This document shows, in pieces, positions 1 through 9,040 of a DNA stretch of 55,974 bases. The position numbers were made by a program, and so were the translations under genes. The notes below the pieces were generated by a model that worked only from the letters and a program-made list of their open reading frames with translations, ran no database searches and was not told the origin of the DNA. Origin of the DNA: Melghirimyces algeriensis (lineage in GTDB: Bacteria > Bacillota > Bacilli > Thermoactinomycetales > DSM-45169). The DNA lies in contig NZ_FXTI01000016.1 of assembly GCF_900182565.1 (NCBI RefSeq), forward strand, positions 1 to 55,974. The letters are read 5' to 3'. Position 1 is the first letter of the stretch, and each line of letters starts with the position of its first letter.

Positions 1-134
1 GGGGCTACATTTCGAGCTTGAAACGCTCAAATGAATCGACAGGTCGTTCATTCGCTCTTCAGTTTTCAAGGAACGCTTTTTCGCTGTCTGTCGCATGTTT
101 CCGCGACTGCCACTCGTTCGTAGCGACAAGATCT
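1..134 (-). other. 5' leader of an rRNA operon continuing off the left edge
   Basis: Read on the minus strand, this stretch follows two good promoters and contains the motif TTGAAAACTGAA (complement near 60-72). That motif is typical of the leader just upstream of 16S rRNA in Bacillota. No mature rRNA sequence is visible, so the 16S gene should begin just outside the window. The place after recR-bofA is also where B. subtilis has an rRNA operon (rrnA). The identification is inferred from the promoter and leader signature. Confidence 0.7.
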
Positions 135-163
135 ATCTTATCACCCTCAGTTGATCTTGTCAA
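135..163 (-). promoter_or_regulatory. rRNA promoter P2 (sigma-A)
   Basis: On the minus strand there is a perfect -35 TTGACA (158-163) and a -10 TAAGAT (135-140) with a 17-nt spacer. It is the promoter nearer to the rRNA leader. Together with the second promoter about 95 bp upstream it forms the tandem arrangement usual for rRNA operons. Confidence 0.8.
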
Positions 164-229
164 CAACTTTTTTTGATTTCTTTTGTTGCCGCTCAGGCTG
201 TTGATCCTCATCTTGCGGCGACAAGTAAT

Positions 230-258
230 AATATATCATGGCCTTTTCATTTGGTCAA
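230..258 (-). promoter_or_regulatory. rRNA promoter P1 (sigma-A)
   Basis: On the minus strand -35 TTGACC (253-258) and -10 TATATT (230-235) are separated by 17 nt. It is the upstream member of a tandem promoter pair, immediately after the bofA stop codon. Confidence 0.65.
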
Positions 259-275
259 TACCTTTTTTTGATTTT

Positions 276-548
276 TTAGGGGTGAATGAGAAACACCTTG
301 ACTGCGATCAAACATAAAACCCCTGGAACCCCTAAGATCCCTGTAATCAACGAAGTGACAGGATTAATGGGAATTCGAAAATCCACCCAATCCCCCGCGA
401 GATTTAATAAAAACAGCACAACACTTCCGATTGCCGTATATAACAAGCTGTACCAAAGCCACCAAAGTGGCTTAACAAAGGACTTACTGATCAACATAAA
501 CGCAACCATCCCCCCAACAGCCGCCATCACCCACCAATGGATCTCCAT
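276..548 (-). CDS. bofA: Pro-sigma-K processing inhibitor BofA
   Basis: Small membrane protein of about 90 residues. In Bacillus, BofA holds the SpoIVFB protease inactive in the outer forespore membrane until the engulfment checkpoint is passed. The C-terminal half carries the family signature (PINPVTSLITGILGVPG followed by a hydrophobic end), and two hydrophobic segments are visible. An upstream ATG at 584 has no ribosome site. I prefer the ATG at 548, preceded by GGTGAGG. The position after recR and before an rRNA operon matches B. subtilis. It supports an endospore-forming host. Confidence 0.85.
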   Translation of the reverse strand: MEIHWWVMAAVGGMVAFMLISKSFVKPLWWLWYSLLYTAIGSVVLFLLNLAGDWVDFRIPINPVTSLITGILGVPGVLCLIAVKVFLIHP

Positions 549-741
549 TCGCCTCACCCTTTGTCCGATGATTTGTACAAGCATATGACATTTAGAGTTT
601 GCTTAGAACCTGATAAGGCTTTTGATCAAATGATTGGGCGATAAAGCTTCCCAGATTCAGCTTTTTTGCTTGGTGGCCGGAGACAGGGGGGAGCGCTTCA
701 ATGGATCGCTAAAATTATAGGAAAGGAAAATCCTCTAACCT

Positions 742-1743
742 TCAACTCACCAAATCCAGTATTACTGATACGACATTATTAAGGATGTGAAACAATATCG
801 GAGCCCATAAACTTCGGAAAAGAATATAAAGAGTGCCAAGTATCAATCCCATCACAAATAACGGTGCAAAAAATACAACGTCCACATGAAACAGAGCAAA
901 CAAAGTGGAAGAAAAAAGAACCGAAGCCACCTTTCCCACTTTGGGCAGAAGAACCCCCTGCAACACGCCACGAAACGTTATTTCCTCTGCGATGGGTCCA
1001 ATGACACCGATCAACAGCAGTTGTCCCCCGGCATAGATCCATCCATGGCTTACTGCACGATTAATCCCATCTGTAATGCTGTGCTCCCTCCAAGATTGGA
1101 TCTCCAAGGAAAAAAAGCGAGCCACCGGTTCGGTAACCAAAGGGTCCAACAGAAAATAAACAAACAGATACCCTACCCCAACCGCGAACATCATTGCAAG
1201 CCAATGCCGGGCAGGTAATCCACAGAACCCCACTTGACCAAGGCACCGTCTAAACAAAACGAAAGCCAAGGCCATCATCAACAGGTGAGGCAGGTAGGGC
1301 AGCAAAGTGGAAAGCCCTCCTCCCATTTCACCGGGCAGCAGATCGTACAGGATGAAAAAGCCCAAACTAAGAACTTGAGACCATGCAAAATAATAAGCCA
1401 GGTCCCGTGGGCGAAGCGTTTCGTTTCTCCTGTTCCTTTCATATCCGAACTTCTCACCCAAACTGGTACCCAAAAAGAGAAGTACTCCCAGAAACGTAAT
1501 TCCCATCCATAAAACATACTGGATCATAAACCAAGAGCCCGGTGATGTTCCTTCGGTCACTTGCCACAGTCCATTGTTGCTCTTGTGCCACTGAAGGGCG
1601 GAAAATTCCAAAGGAATCATATAGAAGTAACTGAGACATAGAATCCAAGCAGCTCCCAATCGAATCTTGGATACGGTGGAACCGTTGCCCGGATTCGGCC
1701 CAAAATCCGGAGAAGTCTTTCGGGAGGAAACATGGGGTAACAT
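742..1743 (-). CDS. CPBP-family intramembrane metalloprotease
   Basis: A 333-aa polytopic membrane protein with about eight hydrophobic segments. The C-terminal third has the three CPBP (CAAX protease / bacteriocin-processing, Abi) motifs: EExxxR in GPIAEEITFRGV (near residue 255), FxxxH in FALFHVD, and HxxxN in FHILNNV. These ligate the metal and form the active site inside the membrane. The start is supported by AAGGAGG seven bases before the ATG. Substrates are unknown. Family members act in prenyl-protein processing, peptide immunity or protein maturation. It sits between recR and bofA, where B. subtilis has no such gene. Confidence 0.85.
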   Translation of the reverse strand: MLPHVSSRKTSPDFGPNPGNGSTVSKIRLGAAWILCLSYFYMIPLEFSALQWHKSNNGLWQVTEGTSPGSWFMIQYVLWMGITFLGVLLFLGTSLGEKFGYERNRRNETLRPRDLAYYFAWSQVLSLGFFILYDLLPGEMGGGLSTLLPYLPHLLMMALAFVLFRRCLGQVGFCGLPARHWLAMMFAVGVGYLFVYFLLDPLVTEPVARFFSLEIQSWREHSITDGINRAVSHGWIYAGGQLLLIGVIGPIAEEITFRGVLQGVLLPKVGKVASVLFSSTLFALFHVDVVFFAPLFVMGLILGTLYILFRSLWAPILFHILNNVVSVILDLVS

Positions 1744-1798
1744 CTAAGAACCTCCTTCATCATTGCATCATTGACCCAACTCTTTGAAGGATCAATAT

Positions 1799-2395
1799 TT
1801 AGATCTCTCTTCGTCCCTCCAGTGCTTTGGTCAATGTTACTTCATCCGCATACTCCAGATCCCCACCAACAGGAAGGCCGTGTGCAATCCGAGTCACTTT
1901 CAATCCAAAAGGCTTCACCAACCGTTGAATATACATGGCGGTTGCTTCCCCTTCTATGTTTGGATTGGTTGCAAGAATCAGCTCTTGCACGGTTTCATCT
2001 TCTAAACGTTTTAAAAGATCCGGAATGCTTAATTCATCAGGCCCAATTCCTTCCATTGGAGAGATGGCACCGTGTAGAACATGATAAAGCCCGTGATACT
2101 CCCGTGTGCGTTCCATCGCAATCACATCTCTTGGGTCCTGTACCACACAGATGGAGGCACGGTTTCGACTTTTATCACGACAAACGGAGCAGACCGACTG
2201 ATCCGTAATATTACTGCATACCTGACACTTTTTAAGATCTCTCTTGGCACGGACCAAGGCTTTAGCCAGGTCCATCACGTCCTCCTCTTCCATCCCCAGA
2301 ACAAAAAAAGCCAAGCGCTGAGCCGTTTTGGGTCCAATGCCCGGCAAACGCATAAAACCGTCAATCAGCTTGGATATAGGGTCCGGTACATTCAT
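1799..2395 (-). CDS. recR: Recombination mediator protein RecR
   Basis: A 198-aa protein of normal family length. The N-terminal helix-hairpin-helix region (LPGIGPKTAQRLAF, residues 18-31) is followed by a four-cysteine zinc site (CQVC...CSVC, about 57-72) and a Toprim domain beginning at ASICVVQDPRDV. RecR works with RecF and RecO to load RecA at gaps. Its start has GGGAGGTG eight bases upstream. It is the last gene of the dnaX-ybaB-recR cluster, the usual Bacillota order. Confidence 0.97.
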   Translation of the reverse strand: MNVPDPISKLIDGFMRLPGIGPKTAQRLAFFVLGMEEEDVMDLAKALVRAKRDLKKCQVCSNITDQSVCSVCRDKSRNRASICVVQDPRDVIAMERTREYHGLYHVLHGAISPMEGIGPDELSIPDLLKRLEDETVQELILATNPNIEGEATAMYIQRLVKPFGLKVTRIAHGLPVGGDLEYADEVTLTKALEGRREI

Positions 2396-2446
2396 GGAAA
2401 CACCTCCCGACAGGATCGATCCTTTGATACAAGAAAAGCCTGTTCA

Positions 2447-2758
2447 TCAGAACAGGCCTGGGATATTAAGGCCACCGGTCAATTTCCCAATATCTTTGTT
2501 GACCAAATCATCCACTTGTTTCATCGCTTCATTAAAGGCTGCCGTCACCATATCCTGTAACATCTCCACATCTTCCGGATCGACTGCTTCCGGATCGATC
2601 TCCACATTCAGCACTTGCTTGTGCCCATTCATAGTTACCTTCACCACTCCGCCACCGGCTGTTCCTTCCACTTCCTTTTTTCCCAGTTCCTCCTGTGCCT
2701 TTGCCATTTGTGTCTGCATTTTCTTCATCTGCTTCATCATCTGATTCATATTCTTCAT
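2447..2758 (-). CDS. Nucleoid-associated protein YbaB/EbfC
   Basis: A 103-aa protein starting with a Met/Gln/Lys-rich helix and containing the family core (VKVTMNGHKQVLNVEIDPE, about 39-57). Family members form small dimers that bind DNA. The gene lies between dnaX and recR, 23 bp after dnaX, as in most Bacillota, and is probably co-transcribed with both. A GCCTGTT/AACAGGC hairpin overlaps its last codons and the spacer to recR (about 2438-2459). Confidence 0.95.
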   Translation of the reverse strand: MKNMNQMMKQMKKMQTQMAKAQEELGKKEVEGTAGGGVVKVTMNGHKQVLNVEIDPEAVDPEDVEMLQDMVTAAFNEAMKQVDDLVNKDIGKLTGGLNIPGLF

Positions 2759-2781
2759 GATTCAAAGATCCTCCTTATCAA

Positions 2782-4503
2782 TCAATCCGTAATCTCCACC
2801 ATATCTTTTCCAAACCATTCCACTGCACAATCCACCGGATCACTTGTCCCAGCGGAAGTGTTCGGCTGGCCGGAACCTCGGTCATTCACTGCTTCTTCAG
2901 AAACAGATGGCTTGGATGACCTGCGGGATTGTTCCCAATCCGCCTTCATTACTGTGGTCAATTGCAACGGAAAACCCAAGACCTCCTGTATCACCTGTTC
3001 AATTAAGGTTTTATGGGTCTTCTTTTCCGTTGTATCACGATGAATCTTGTTTTTAAACGCAACTAAAACACGTTCATCTGTAGCTGCAACGGGTTCACCA
3101 TCAATTAGCCAGGCATGAACCGTAATCTTCTGCTCCTTGACCTTGGCCAATACTTCCGGCCAGCTTCGGATCAGTTGTTGCAAACGCTCAGGCGAGCTCT
3201 CTTGCAAAAACGCTCCCAGTCGTTCCGTTCCCGCCAGCTTTTGATTATTGGATGAACCCGGACTTTTTATCGTTTCATCGGATTGGTCCGACAATGGTTT
3301 GCTCCGCTCGGAAGGTCGAACACGGCTGAGCTCTTCCACTTTTTGTTCCAGTTTCTTCAGCTGCTGCTGTAAGCGGATCGTTGTTGCTTGGTCCTCATTG
3401 GAGCGATCTGTTTTTGGGGATTCCTGCTGACAAAGGCGTACCAGTGTCATCTCCATGACAACCCTGGGCAGTGCAGCCCATTTCATCTGTTGTTGCGCTT
3501 GAATCAATGTATCCAGCATCGTCTCCAATCGTTCAACCGATGTCTGCTCTGCTAAAGATGACCACTGACTTTCCCCTGCCAAGCGCTCTTTTACTTCCTG
3601 CAATTCCGGAGCTGCCAAAAGCAGAAGAAGATCACGGGATGATTGAATGAGGTCATGGACCAGCCGTTCCGGTTCCAAGCCATCCATCAACAATTCATTC
3701 ACGGTTTCCAACGCCATGGTAAGGTTCTGATCCAGGCAAAACCCCATTAGTTCCCTGAGAGTGGACCGGGATACTGAACCTGTAACAGCGGCCACTGACG
3801 ATTCATCCACTGTTTGGTCCGAAAAGGCAAGCACTTGGTCCAATAGACTGAGCGCATCCCGCATCCCTCCATCAGCTACTTGAGCAATCGTAGCCAACGC
3901 TACTTCATCCGCTTCAATCCCCTGGGATTGACAGATGGTTTGCAAATGGTGCAACATATTTCTGGCCGTATGCCGCCGAAAGGAAAATCGCTGACAGCGT
4001 GAAATAATCGTGGATGGCAATTTATGTGGTTCTGTAGTCGCTAAGATGAACAGGACATGCTCAGGTGGTTCTTCCAGGGTTTTAAGAAGCGCATTAAACG
4101 CCTCTGCAGTCAACATATGAACCTCGTCCACAATATATACCTTGTAACGAACCTCCGAAGGTGCATATTTCACTTTATCCCGAAGATCCCGAATTTCATC
4201 CACTCCCCGATTGGATGCCGCATCAATTTCCACCACATCCATCAGAGAACCATCCATAACCTTGCGACAAGCTTCACAATGATTGCAGGGTTCCGCTGCC
4301 GGCCCATCCAAGCAATTGACTGCTTTGGCCATAATTTTGGCCGCACTCGTCTTACCTGTCCCGCGGGGACCACTAAATAGATATGCATGAGAAAAATGCC
4401 CTTCGCGAAGCGCATTCTTCAGAGTCGTGGTTACATGATCCTGTCCAATCAGGTCTTCAAATGTCTGCGGTCGCCAAACACGGTACAACGCCCGATAGGA
4501 CAT
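2782..4503 (-). CDS. dnaX: DNA polymerase III subunit gamma/tau
   Basis: Clamp-loader ATPase of 573 aa. Walker A is SGPRGTGKTSAAK (about residue 45), followed by a four-cysteine zinc module (about 63-82), a DExH-like Walker B in VYIVDEVHML and the sensor region ATTEPHKLP. The C-terminal tau-like part is variable and charged. A GTG two codons upstream also opens the frame, but the ATG at 4503 fits the conserved MSYxALYRxxRP start and stands after a G-rich ribosome site. It heads the dnaX-ybaB-recR operon. Confidence 0.96.
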   Translation of the reverse strand: MSYRALYRVWRPQTFEDLIGQDHVTTTLKNALREGHFSHAYLFSGPRGTGKTSAAKIMAKAVNCLDGPAAEPCNHCEACRKVMDGSLMDVVEIDAASNRGVDEIRDLRDKVKYAPSEVRYKVYIVDEVHMLTAEAFNALLKTLEEPPEHVLFILATTEPHKLPSTIISRCQRFSFRRHTARNMLHHLQTICQSQGIEADEVALATIAQVADGGMRDALSLLDQVLAFSDQTVDESSVAAVTGSVSRSTLRELMGFCLDQNLTMALETVNELLMDGLEPERLVHDLIQSSRDLLLLLAAPELQEVKERLAGESQWSSLAEQTSVERLETMLDTLIQAQQQMKWAALPRVVMEMTLVRLCQQESPKTDRSNEDQATTIRLQQQLKKLEQKVEELSRVRPSERSKPLSDQSDETIKSPGSSNNQKLAGTERLGAFLQESSPERLQQLIRSWPEVLAKVKEQKITVHAWLIDGEPVAATDERVLVAFKNKIHRDTTEKKTHKTLIEQVIQEVLGFPLQLTTVMKADWEQSRRSSKPSVSEEAVNDRGSGQPNTSAGTSDPVDCAVEWFGKDMVEITD

Positions 4504-4567
4504 GAGCACCCCCCCATCTCTTCCCTATCGCGGCAGAGCGCATGATAGCATGATAGATGATGTACAT

Positions 4568-4597
4568 ATCATACTACAGAACAGTCGATTTTTCCAA
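4568..4597 (-). promoter_or_regulatory. Possible dnaX promoter
   Basis: On the minus strand TTGGAA (4592-4597) and TATGAT (4568-4573) are 18 nt apart, about 65 bp before the dnaX start. It is a moderate match only and rests on sequence alone. Confidence 0.4.
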
Positions 4598-4626
4598 AAC
4601 AATACCCCGCCCAATCACAGACGGAG

Positions 4627-6109
4627 TCAACCAGAAAAACAGGGGAGTTTAATGCGGAATACAGCACCTGTTTCTCCTGAAGAAACCTGTATATCCCCTT
4701 TGAGATCTTGGATAATTCGTTTGCATACGGGAAGACCGAGCCCGGTTCCATTTTCCTTTGTCGTATAAAATGGATCAAAAATTTTATTCATCGCTTGTGA
4801 AGAAATCCCAGGTCCGTTGTCCTGAACTTCCAACGTTAAAAAATCATCGTTGGGCAGGAAGATTAACCGAATGGACAAGATTCCTCCTTCATCCATCGCT
4901 TCAATTCCATTTTTGCAGAGATTGAGAATCACCTGTTTCAACAGTTCTTCCCCGGCCCAAACTGGGCGGCACGGTTTTTCGGGGGAAATATACCGCACCT
5001 CAATATTGTGGAGAAGGGCCTCGTTTTCAATAATCGGCAAAAGCTCTTGGATGACCTGATCCATCTTTACTGGATATCTTTTCAGACTGCGGGGTTTGTT
5101 TACTCATCATCAGAAACTCTCCGACCAGATTATTGATCCGATCGATTTCCCGGAGCATAATTTCCGTATATCCCTGACCTTTCAAATCTTTTTTCTCATC
5201 GGAAGAATGCCTCATCACCTGCAAAAATCCCCGGATAGAAGTCAGAGGATTTCGGATTTCATGCGCAGTCCCCGCTGCAATCTGACCGATCATCGCCAAG
5301 CGGTCCGTCTGACGCACTTGCATATCCAACAGATAGGATTGTGTCACATCTGTTGTGATCAAAAGTGTATCGGATGGAGTACCGTCATTCGGTTTTTTTC
5401 CAATGATTTTGTGATCCATATGAATGGCAAGCGAGCGGTTTTGATCTACCCAGCAAGCAGAAAGTCCGTGAAAAGGTTCCCCACGCAAAATCCGATTCCG
5501 AATATCATTTAATCCTTCATCCTCACCCGGATGCACAAAAAGACAATCCACAACCTTTCCAATGACCTCGTCCTTTTTTACACGAAACATTCTGCACGCT
5601 TCCGGGTTGATTTCCATCACTTTTGAATGACGAAGGAGTATCACTCCTTGGGTGAGTTCATGAAAAATTCGATCTGCATATTTTGTCAGAAGGTTGGAAT
5701 GCTCCTCTTCTGGAATTGTTAGCAACAAATGGCGCCACCCCCTGGGAGTTTTTCCGCTGAGAAGCTGAATATCGGCGACCATAGGGGATGATCCAACGGG
5801 AAACAACATCCCCTTGATCGAACACAGGGGCGTTTCGTGGACTTCCATCGGTTGGTTCAATTCTGATATCTCTTGAGGGAGCATCAAAAAACGGTCCAGT
5901 GAATTCCCGATCACTTGTTCCTTATCCATCCGAAGCTTCTCTAAAAGGCTCCGGCTCACCGCCTCGACAATCCCCCGTTCATCGACGGCCACGGCGAGTT
6001 GGGGCATCTTTTCCACCCAAGACATCTGTTCTCCCGGATGCATGTTGAGATCGAAAGCGATAGAAAGCTTACGATCTCTTTTATCCCCGTTATACTTCAC
6101 TGGAAGCAC
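4627..6109 (-). pseudogene. PAS-domain sensor histidine kinase split by a frameshift
   Basis: Two overlapping frames together make one kinase. The upstream frame (6109 to 5027, 360 aa) has two PAS-like sensor regions and the phosphoacceptor H-box (GTAHEIRNPLTSIRGF). The other frame (from about 5105 down to 4627) has the ATPase domain: N-box NLCKNGIEAMDEGG, G1 box VQDNGPGIS, F-box IFDPFYTT and G2 GTGLGL. The frames switch near 5090-5105 at an A/C-rich run. Removing one base there would join SK to KPRSLKRYPVKMDQV, the usual linker pattern. No transmembrane segments are seen, so the sensor would be cytosolic, like sporulation kinases that feed Spo0F. It is either a recent pseudogene, a two-part product or a sequencing error. 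Confidence 0.75.
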
Positions 6110-6235
6110 CTCTCACCAACAAATGACCGATTTCAAGCAACCAATATTCTTCCTCAATACTCTATAATTCGTCTTCATTTGCTAACCTCCTGCTAAAGAA
6201 AACAAATTCCATGAAACCAATAAAAATAAACAAAA

Positions 6236-6270
6236 TAAAAAAGCGCATAACCTGTCGGTTATAGCGCTTC
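6236..6270 (-). terminator. Rho-independent terminator of the SRP RNA gene
   Basis: The hairpin GCGCTATAACC / GGTTATGCGC with a GACA loop is followed by a T run on the minus strand. It directly follows the SRP RNA. Confidence 0.9.
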
Positions 6271-6274
6271 TACT

Positions 6275-6550
6275 ATGTACACCGCGCCCCGCCATTGATC
6301 TTCTTCGCCTAGGCGGGCTTCATGTGATCCGCTCAGATCAGGCACTCCTGCGGCACACGGAAGATTCCCCTTAGTGCTGCTTCCGTCAGGACCTGACACA
6401 GTTCGGAGATTTCCGTTGCGCAGGACCTGTTCGTCAACACTTCTCACATGAACCGGACCCCACACAATGAAGACCGCTGACGGGTATTCGATCCCGCTAA
6501 GGCGGATTGCAGGCTACAGGGCACCGCCAGCTCCCCATCTAGCGCGGCTT
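6275..6550 (-). ncRNA. ffs: Signal recognition particle RNA, long Bacillus type
   Basis: About 275 nt on the minus strand. The conserved Ffh-binding apical domain is visible (GTCAGGTCCTGACGGAAGCA, near 6375-6400, with the GGAAGCAGC loop). The 5' part has GATGGGGAG...GGTGCCCTGTA like B. subtilis scRNA, and the ends pair (GCCGCGC with GCGCGGT), giving the long form with an Alu domain. With Ffh it directs nascent membrane and secreted proteins to FtsY. Its place near dnaX and tadA matches B. subtilis scr. Confidence 0.95.
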
Positions 6551-6554
6551 TCCC

Positions 6555-6583
6555 ATTATAACACACAACTGTTGCTTACTCAA
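6555..6583 (-). promoter_or_regulatory. SRP RNA promoter
   Basis: The minus strand shows -35 TTGAGT (6578-6583) and a perfect -10 TATAAT (6555-6560) with a 17-nt spacer. Transcription would begin at the predicted RNA 5' end. Confidence 0.85.
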
Positions 6584-6703
6584 TGAAAAGAATGGAGTTA
6601 AAAAGAAACGAACCGCTGACGAACCGCCAAAAAATGAAGAAAAAACTCTTTCATACCATTAAAATAATTAATAAATCCATTATTTACAAGGAGTTGAAAA
6701 CCA

Positions 6704-7090
6704 ATGCCTATGATTCAGCGGAAATGTATAACAGGGCTTTTATGTTTCGTTATCATTCTGATATTCATGGACAACATATCGTTTATCGATTTCTGGTTGC
6801 ACCTACATCTCACATTCCCATCAATCGTGATCTATGGAGGCATCATTTCCTATTATGCGGAAAAACTGGCCAAACATCGTCTGTGGCTCTCTTTGCTTTA
6901 CCATTGGTTGGGAGGGATTCTTTTTCCCCTTGTCGCGTTTATTGTCACCTTACAATTTAACCTTCAATATTCGGCAATTGACGTACAAACCCTGTTTACT
7001 TTTCCCAGTGTTGTCATCGCCTTTATTTACTGGGTGATCGACCGAATCCTATTTTATGTAAGCCGGTATAAAAAAAGAGGGTTACAATAA
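6704..7090 (+). CDS. Hypothetical membrane protein
   Basis: A 128-aa protein with about four hydrophobic segments and a basic tail (SRYKKRGLQ). An AAGGAG site stands nine bases upstream of the ATG. I do not recognise the family. It opens an accessory stretch of AT-rich genes on the plus strand, opposite to the surrounding housekeeping genes, which suggests acquisition rather than part of the conserved origin region. Confidence 0.7.
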   Translation: MPMIQRKCITGLLCFVIILIFMDNISFIDFWLHLHLTFPSIVIYGGIISYYAEKLAKHRLWLSLLYHWLGGILFPLVAFIVTLQFNLQYSAIDVQTLFTFPSVVIAFIYWVIDRILFYVSRYKKRGLQ

Positions 7091-7219
7091 CGCATTTAAT
7101 CCAAATTGCTGTGCATCCTTCTACATATATTTTCTATAGTAGCAAAAGAACCAATTATTGAAATAACAAGATTCGACAGGTATAGTAGTATAGTCAAAAT
7201 AATTGAAGGAGATGGAAGG

Positions 7220-7930
7220 ATGGACGACAATCATTCATATGAATCGGCTCAGAGTCGTGCCAAGTGGGTACAGGGATTATTTATAACCTATATCATTCTC
7301 TATCTAATTGAAGTTCCACTCTTGATCATGGAAAATTCCAGTTTATCCAATCCATATGAAATATTCCTAAATAAGGATTCAACTTACTTCACCGTGGTCA
7401 AAATCAAGGCACTGTTGGCCTTATTCCAAATTCCGCTCTTTATTGCTATGATCGTTGCTTTTTGTATGTGGGTTCATCGTATCCACCGCAATCTTTCATC
7501 CCTGGGAGCAAAAGATCTAAAATTCACACCTGGATGGGCGGTAGGCTATTATTTCATTCCCATCGCCAACTTATTCCAACCCTTTCGCGCAACCCAAGAA
7601 GCATGGAAAGCCAGTGATCCATCAGTGGAAACCAAACCAAACACCTCATGGAAGTCGCAAACCGCTCCCGGCTTTATCTTGGCATGGTGGTTGGTGTTTA
7701 TTGTTTCCAATATCCTATCCAACAGTGCATTCAGAATGTCCCTACGTTTGGAAGAGACCATTGAAAACATGATCTTTATAAACAACATGTATCTTTTCAG
7801 TGATCTGGTTGATATCGTTTCTGCTCTTTTAGCCATGTTTGTAGTATGGAAACTGACAGCACGGCAGGAGGAACGGCACCGTCTTCTGTCTCAATCGGGG
7901 GAATCCCAACAACAAACCATCCAACCGTAA
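7220..7930 (+). CDS. DUF4328 family membrane protein
   Basis: A 236-aa membrane protein. The DUF4328 signature is visible as TPGWAVGYYFIPIANLFQPF followed by RATQEAWKAS, with four or five hydrophobic segments around it. The frame is open upstream to 7106, but the ATG at 7220 has GAAGGAGATGGAAGG directly before it, so I use that start. The function of the family is not known. The tail after the last membrane segment is charged and probably cytoplasmic. Confidence 0.8.
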   Translation: MDDNHSYESAQSRAKWVQGLFITYIILYLIEVPLLIMENSSLSNPYEIFLNKDSTYFTVVKIKALLALFQIPLFIAMIVAFCMWVHRIHRNLSSLGAKDLKFTPGWAVGYYFIPIANLFQPFRATQEAWKASDPSVETKPNTSWKSQTAPGFILAWWLVFIVSNILSNSAFRMSLRLEETIENMIFINNMYLFSDLVDIVSALLAMFVVWKLTARQEERHRLLSQSGESQQQTIQP

Positions 7931-7950
7931 CTCTTTCTAGTACTTGGATC

Positions 7951-8015
7951 GGCAAGAGAAGATGAAAAAGCCTCACCGCCCAAGGCCCAAATCACGGCAA
8001 AGGGGGTGGGGCTTA
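7951..8015 (+). repeat. 5' half of a small-peptide repeat element, left of the R-M cassette
   Basis: About 60 bases closely resemble 19232-19296, the leader of the 34-aa peptide gene. Both have GCCTCACCGCC, the block ACGGCAAAGGGGGTG and a start codon. The arms AGCCTCACC (7969-7977) and GGTGGGGCT (8005-8013) still pair, using G-U pairs. The reading frame after the ATG stops after two codons. The matching 3' half lies at 10574-10705, on the other side of the restriction-modification genes. Confidence 0.7.
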
Positions 8016-8056
8016 TGATAAAATGATGCGACAGACATAATAAGGGAGGGTATGCT

Positions 8057-9022
8057 GTGACGACCAAAGCATTTGAAAAGCATTTGAAAACTGCAAACGA
8101 CTTACAAACGACATATGCCGAATATAGAGCTGGTTTCATAGCCTTCGCCTTAGAAAAAAACAAACGGTCTACCCCATATATTGAGAGAGCTAGAGCATTA
8201 AAATCTGCTGCATCTTCAGCAGAAACTCCGGAAGAATTACTTGAAATCCATGATATACAAGACGCTCTGTTATATGCCTCTGGAATATCAGACAAAGCTA
8301 AGAAATTCTTGACAGATGTTAATAAAAAAGAATCCATTGAAAATTTAATCGAAAATTTTTTAAAGCCCGCTGGAGATGAATTTATCGATGAGCTCGTTTT
8401 TCGCTACTTGTTGTTCCAGGGAGACTCTCTCGGCGGAAGTATGAGAAATATTGCCGGAGCTCTTGCCCAACAAAAGTTAACACGATCAATCATTGCAGCC
8501 TTGGACATTGCGAATATCCCCTATAAATGGTTAGATTCGCGTAATAAAAAATATAACTGGTTAGATAAGCCGGAAGACGATTATGATATTGAAATATTTG
8601 CCAAGGGAATTAGCTGGAATCATAACGGTACTCCACGAACCTTAGTGTATAATATTAATGTCCCTTTGGTACGAAAAAATGTAGACATTTGTTTATTTGA
8701 TTGTGAACCGGATATATATGTTTCTCAAAAAATCAACAAACAACCCAAAAGATATTTGTTACTAGGAGAATTAAAAGGTGGAATTGATCCAGCAGGTGCA
8801 GACGAACACTGGAAAACAGCCAATACTGCCCTTTCGAGAATTAGAGATAAGTTTCAAGAAAAGGGATTGAGACCAAAAACCATCTTTATTGGTGCGGCGA
8901 TCGAAAAAAGCATGGCAATAGAAATCTGGAATCAATTACAGTCTGATCTCTTAACCAATTCCGCTAATTTAACAAAAGCAGAACAAGTCAGTTCTCTCTG
9001 CAGATGGTTGATTCACCTTTAA
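8057..9022 (+). CDS. Type II restriction endonuclease, BsoBI/AvaI-like
   Basis: A 321-aa protein resembling BsoBI along its length as I remember that enzyme (for example YRAGFIAFALEKNKRSTPYIE, RDALLYASGISDKAKKFL-like blocks and SLGGSMRNIAGALAQQKLTR). BsoBI cuts C^YCGRG. Catalytic candidates of the PD-(D/E)xK type are the Asp in NVDICLFD and ELK in LLGELKGG. The start is GTG with GGGAGGG seven bases upstream. The partner methyltransferase begins 18 bp after the stop, so the two are co-transcribed. Base composition is AT-rich compared with flanking genes, suggesting transfer. Specificity is inferred from similarity. Confidence 0.9.
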   Translation: MTTKAFEKHLKTANDLQTTYAEYRAGFIAFALEKNKRSTPYIERARALKSAASSAETPEELLEIHDIQDALLYASGISDKAKKFLTDVNKKESIENLIENFLKPAGDEFIDELVFRYLLFQGDSLGGSMRNIAGALAQQKLTRSIIAALDIANIPYKWLDSRNKKYNWLDKPEDDYDIEIFAKGISWNHNGTPRTLVYNINVPLVRKNVDICLFDCEPDIYVSQKINKQPKRYLLLGELKGGIDPAGADEHWKTANTALSRIRDKFQEKGLRPKTIFIGAAIEKSMAIEIWNQLQSDLLTNSANLTKAEQVSSLCRWLIHL

Positions 9023-9040
9023 TCTTGGAGGAAGGCTTCC

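Noticed and set aside
6259..6465. Minus-strand open frame of 68 codons
   Set aside because: It lies wholly in the SRP RNA gene and its terminator, with conserved RNA structure.
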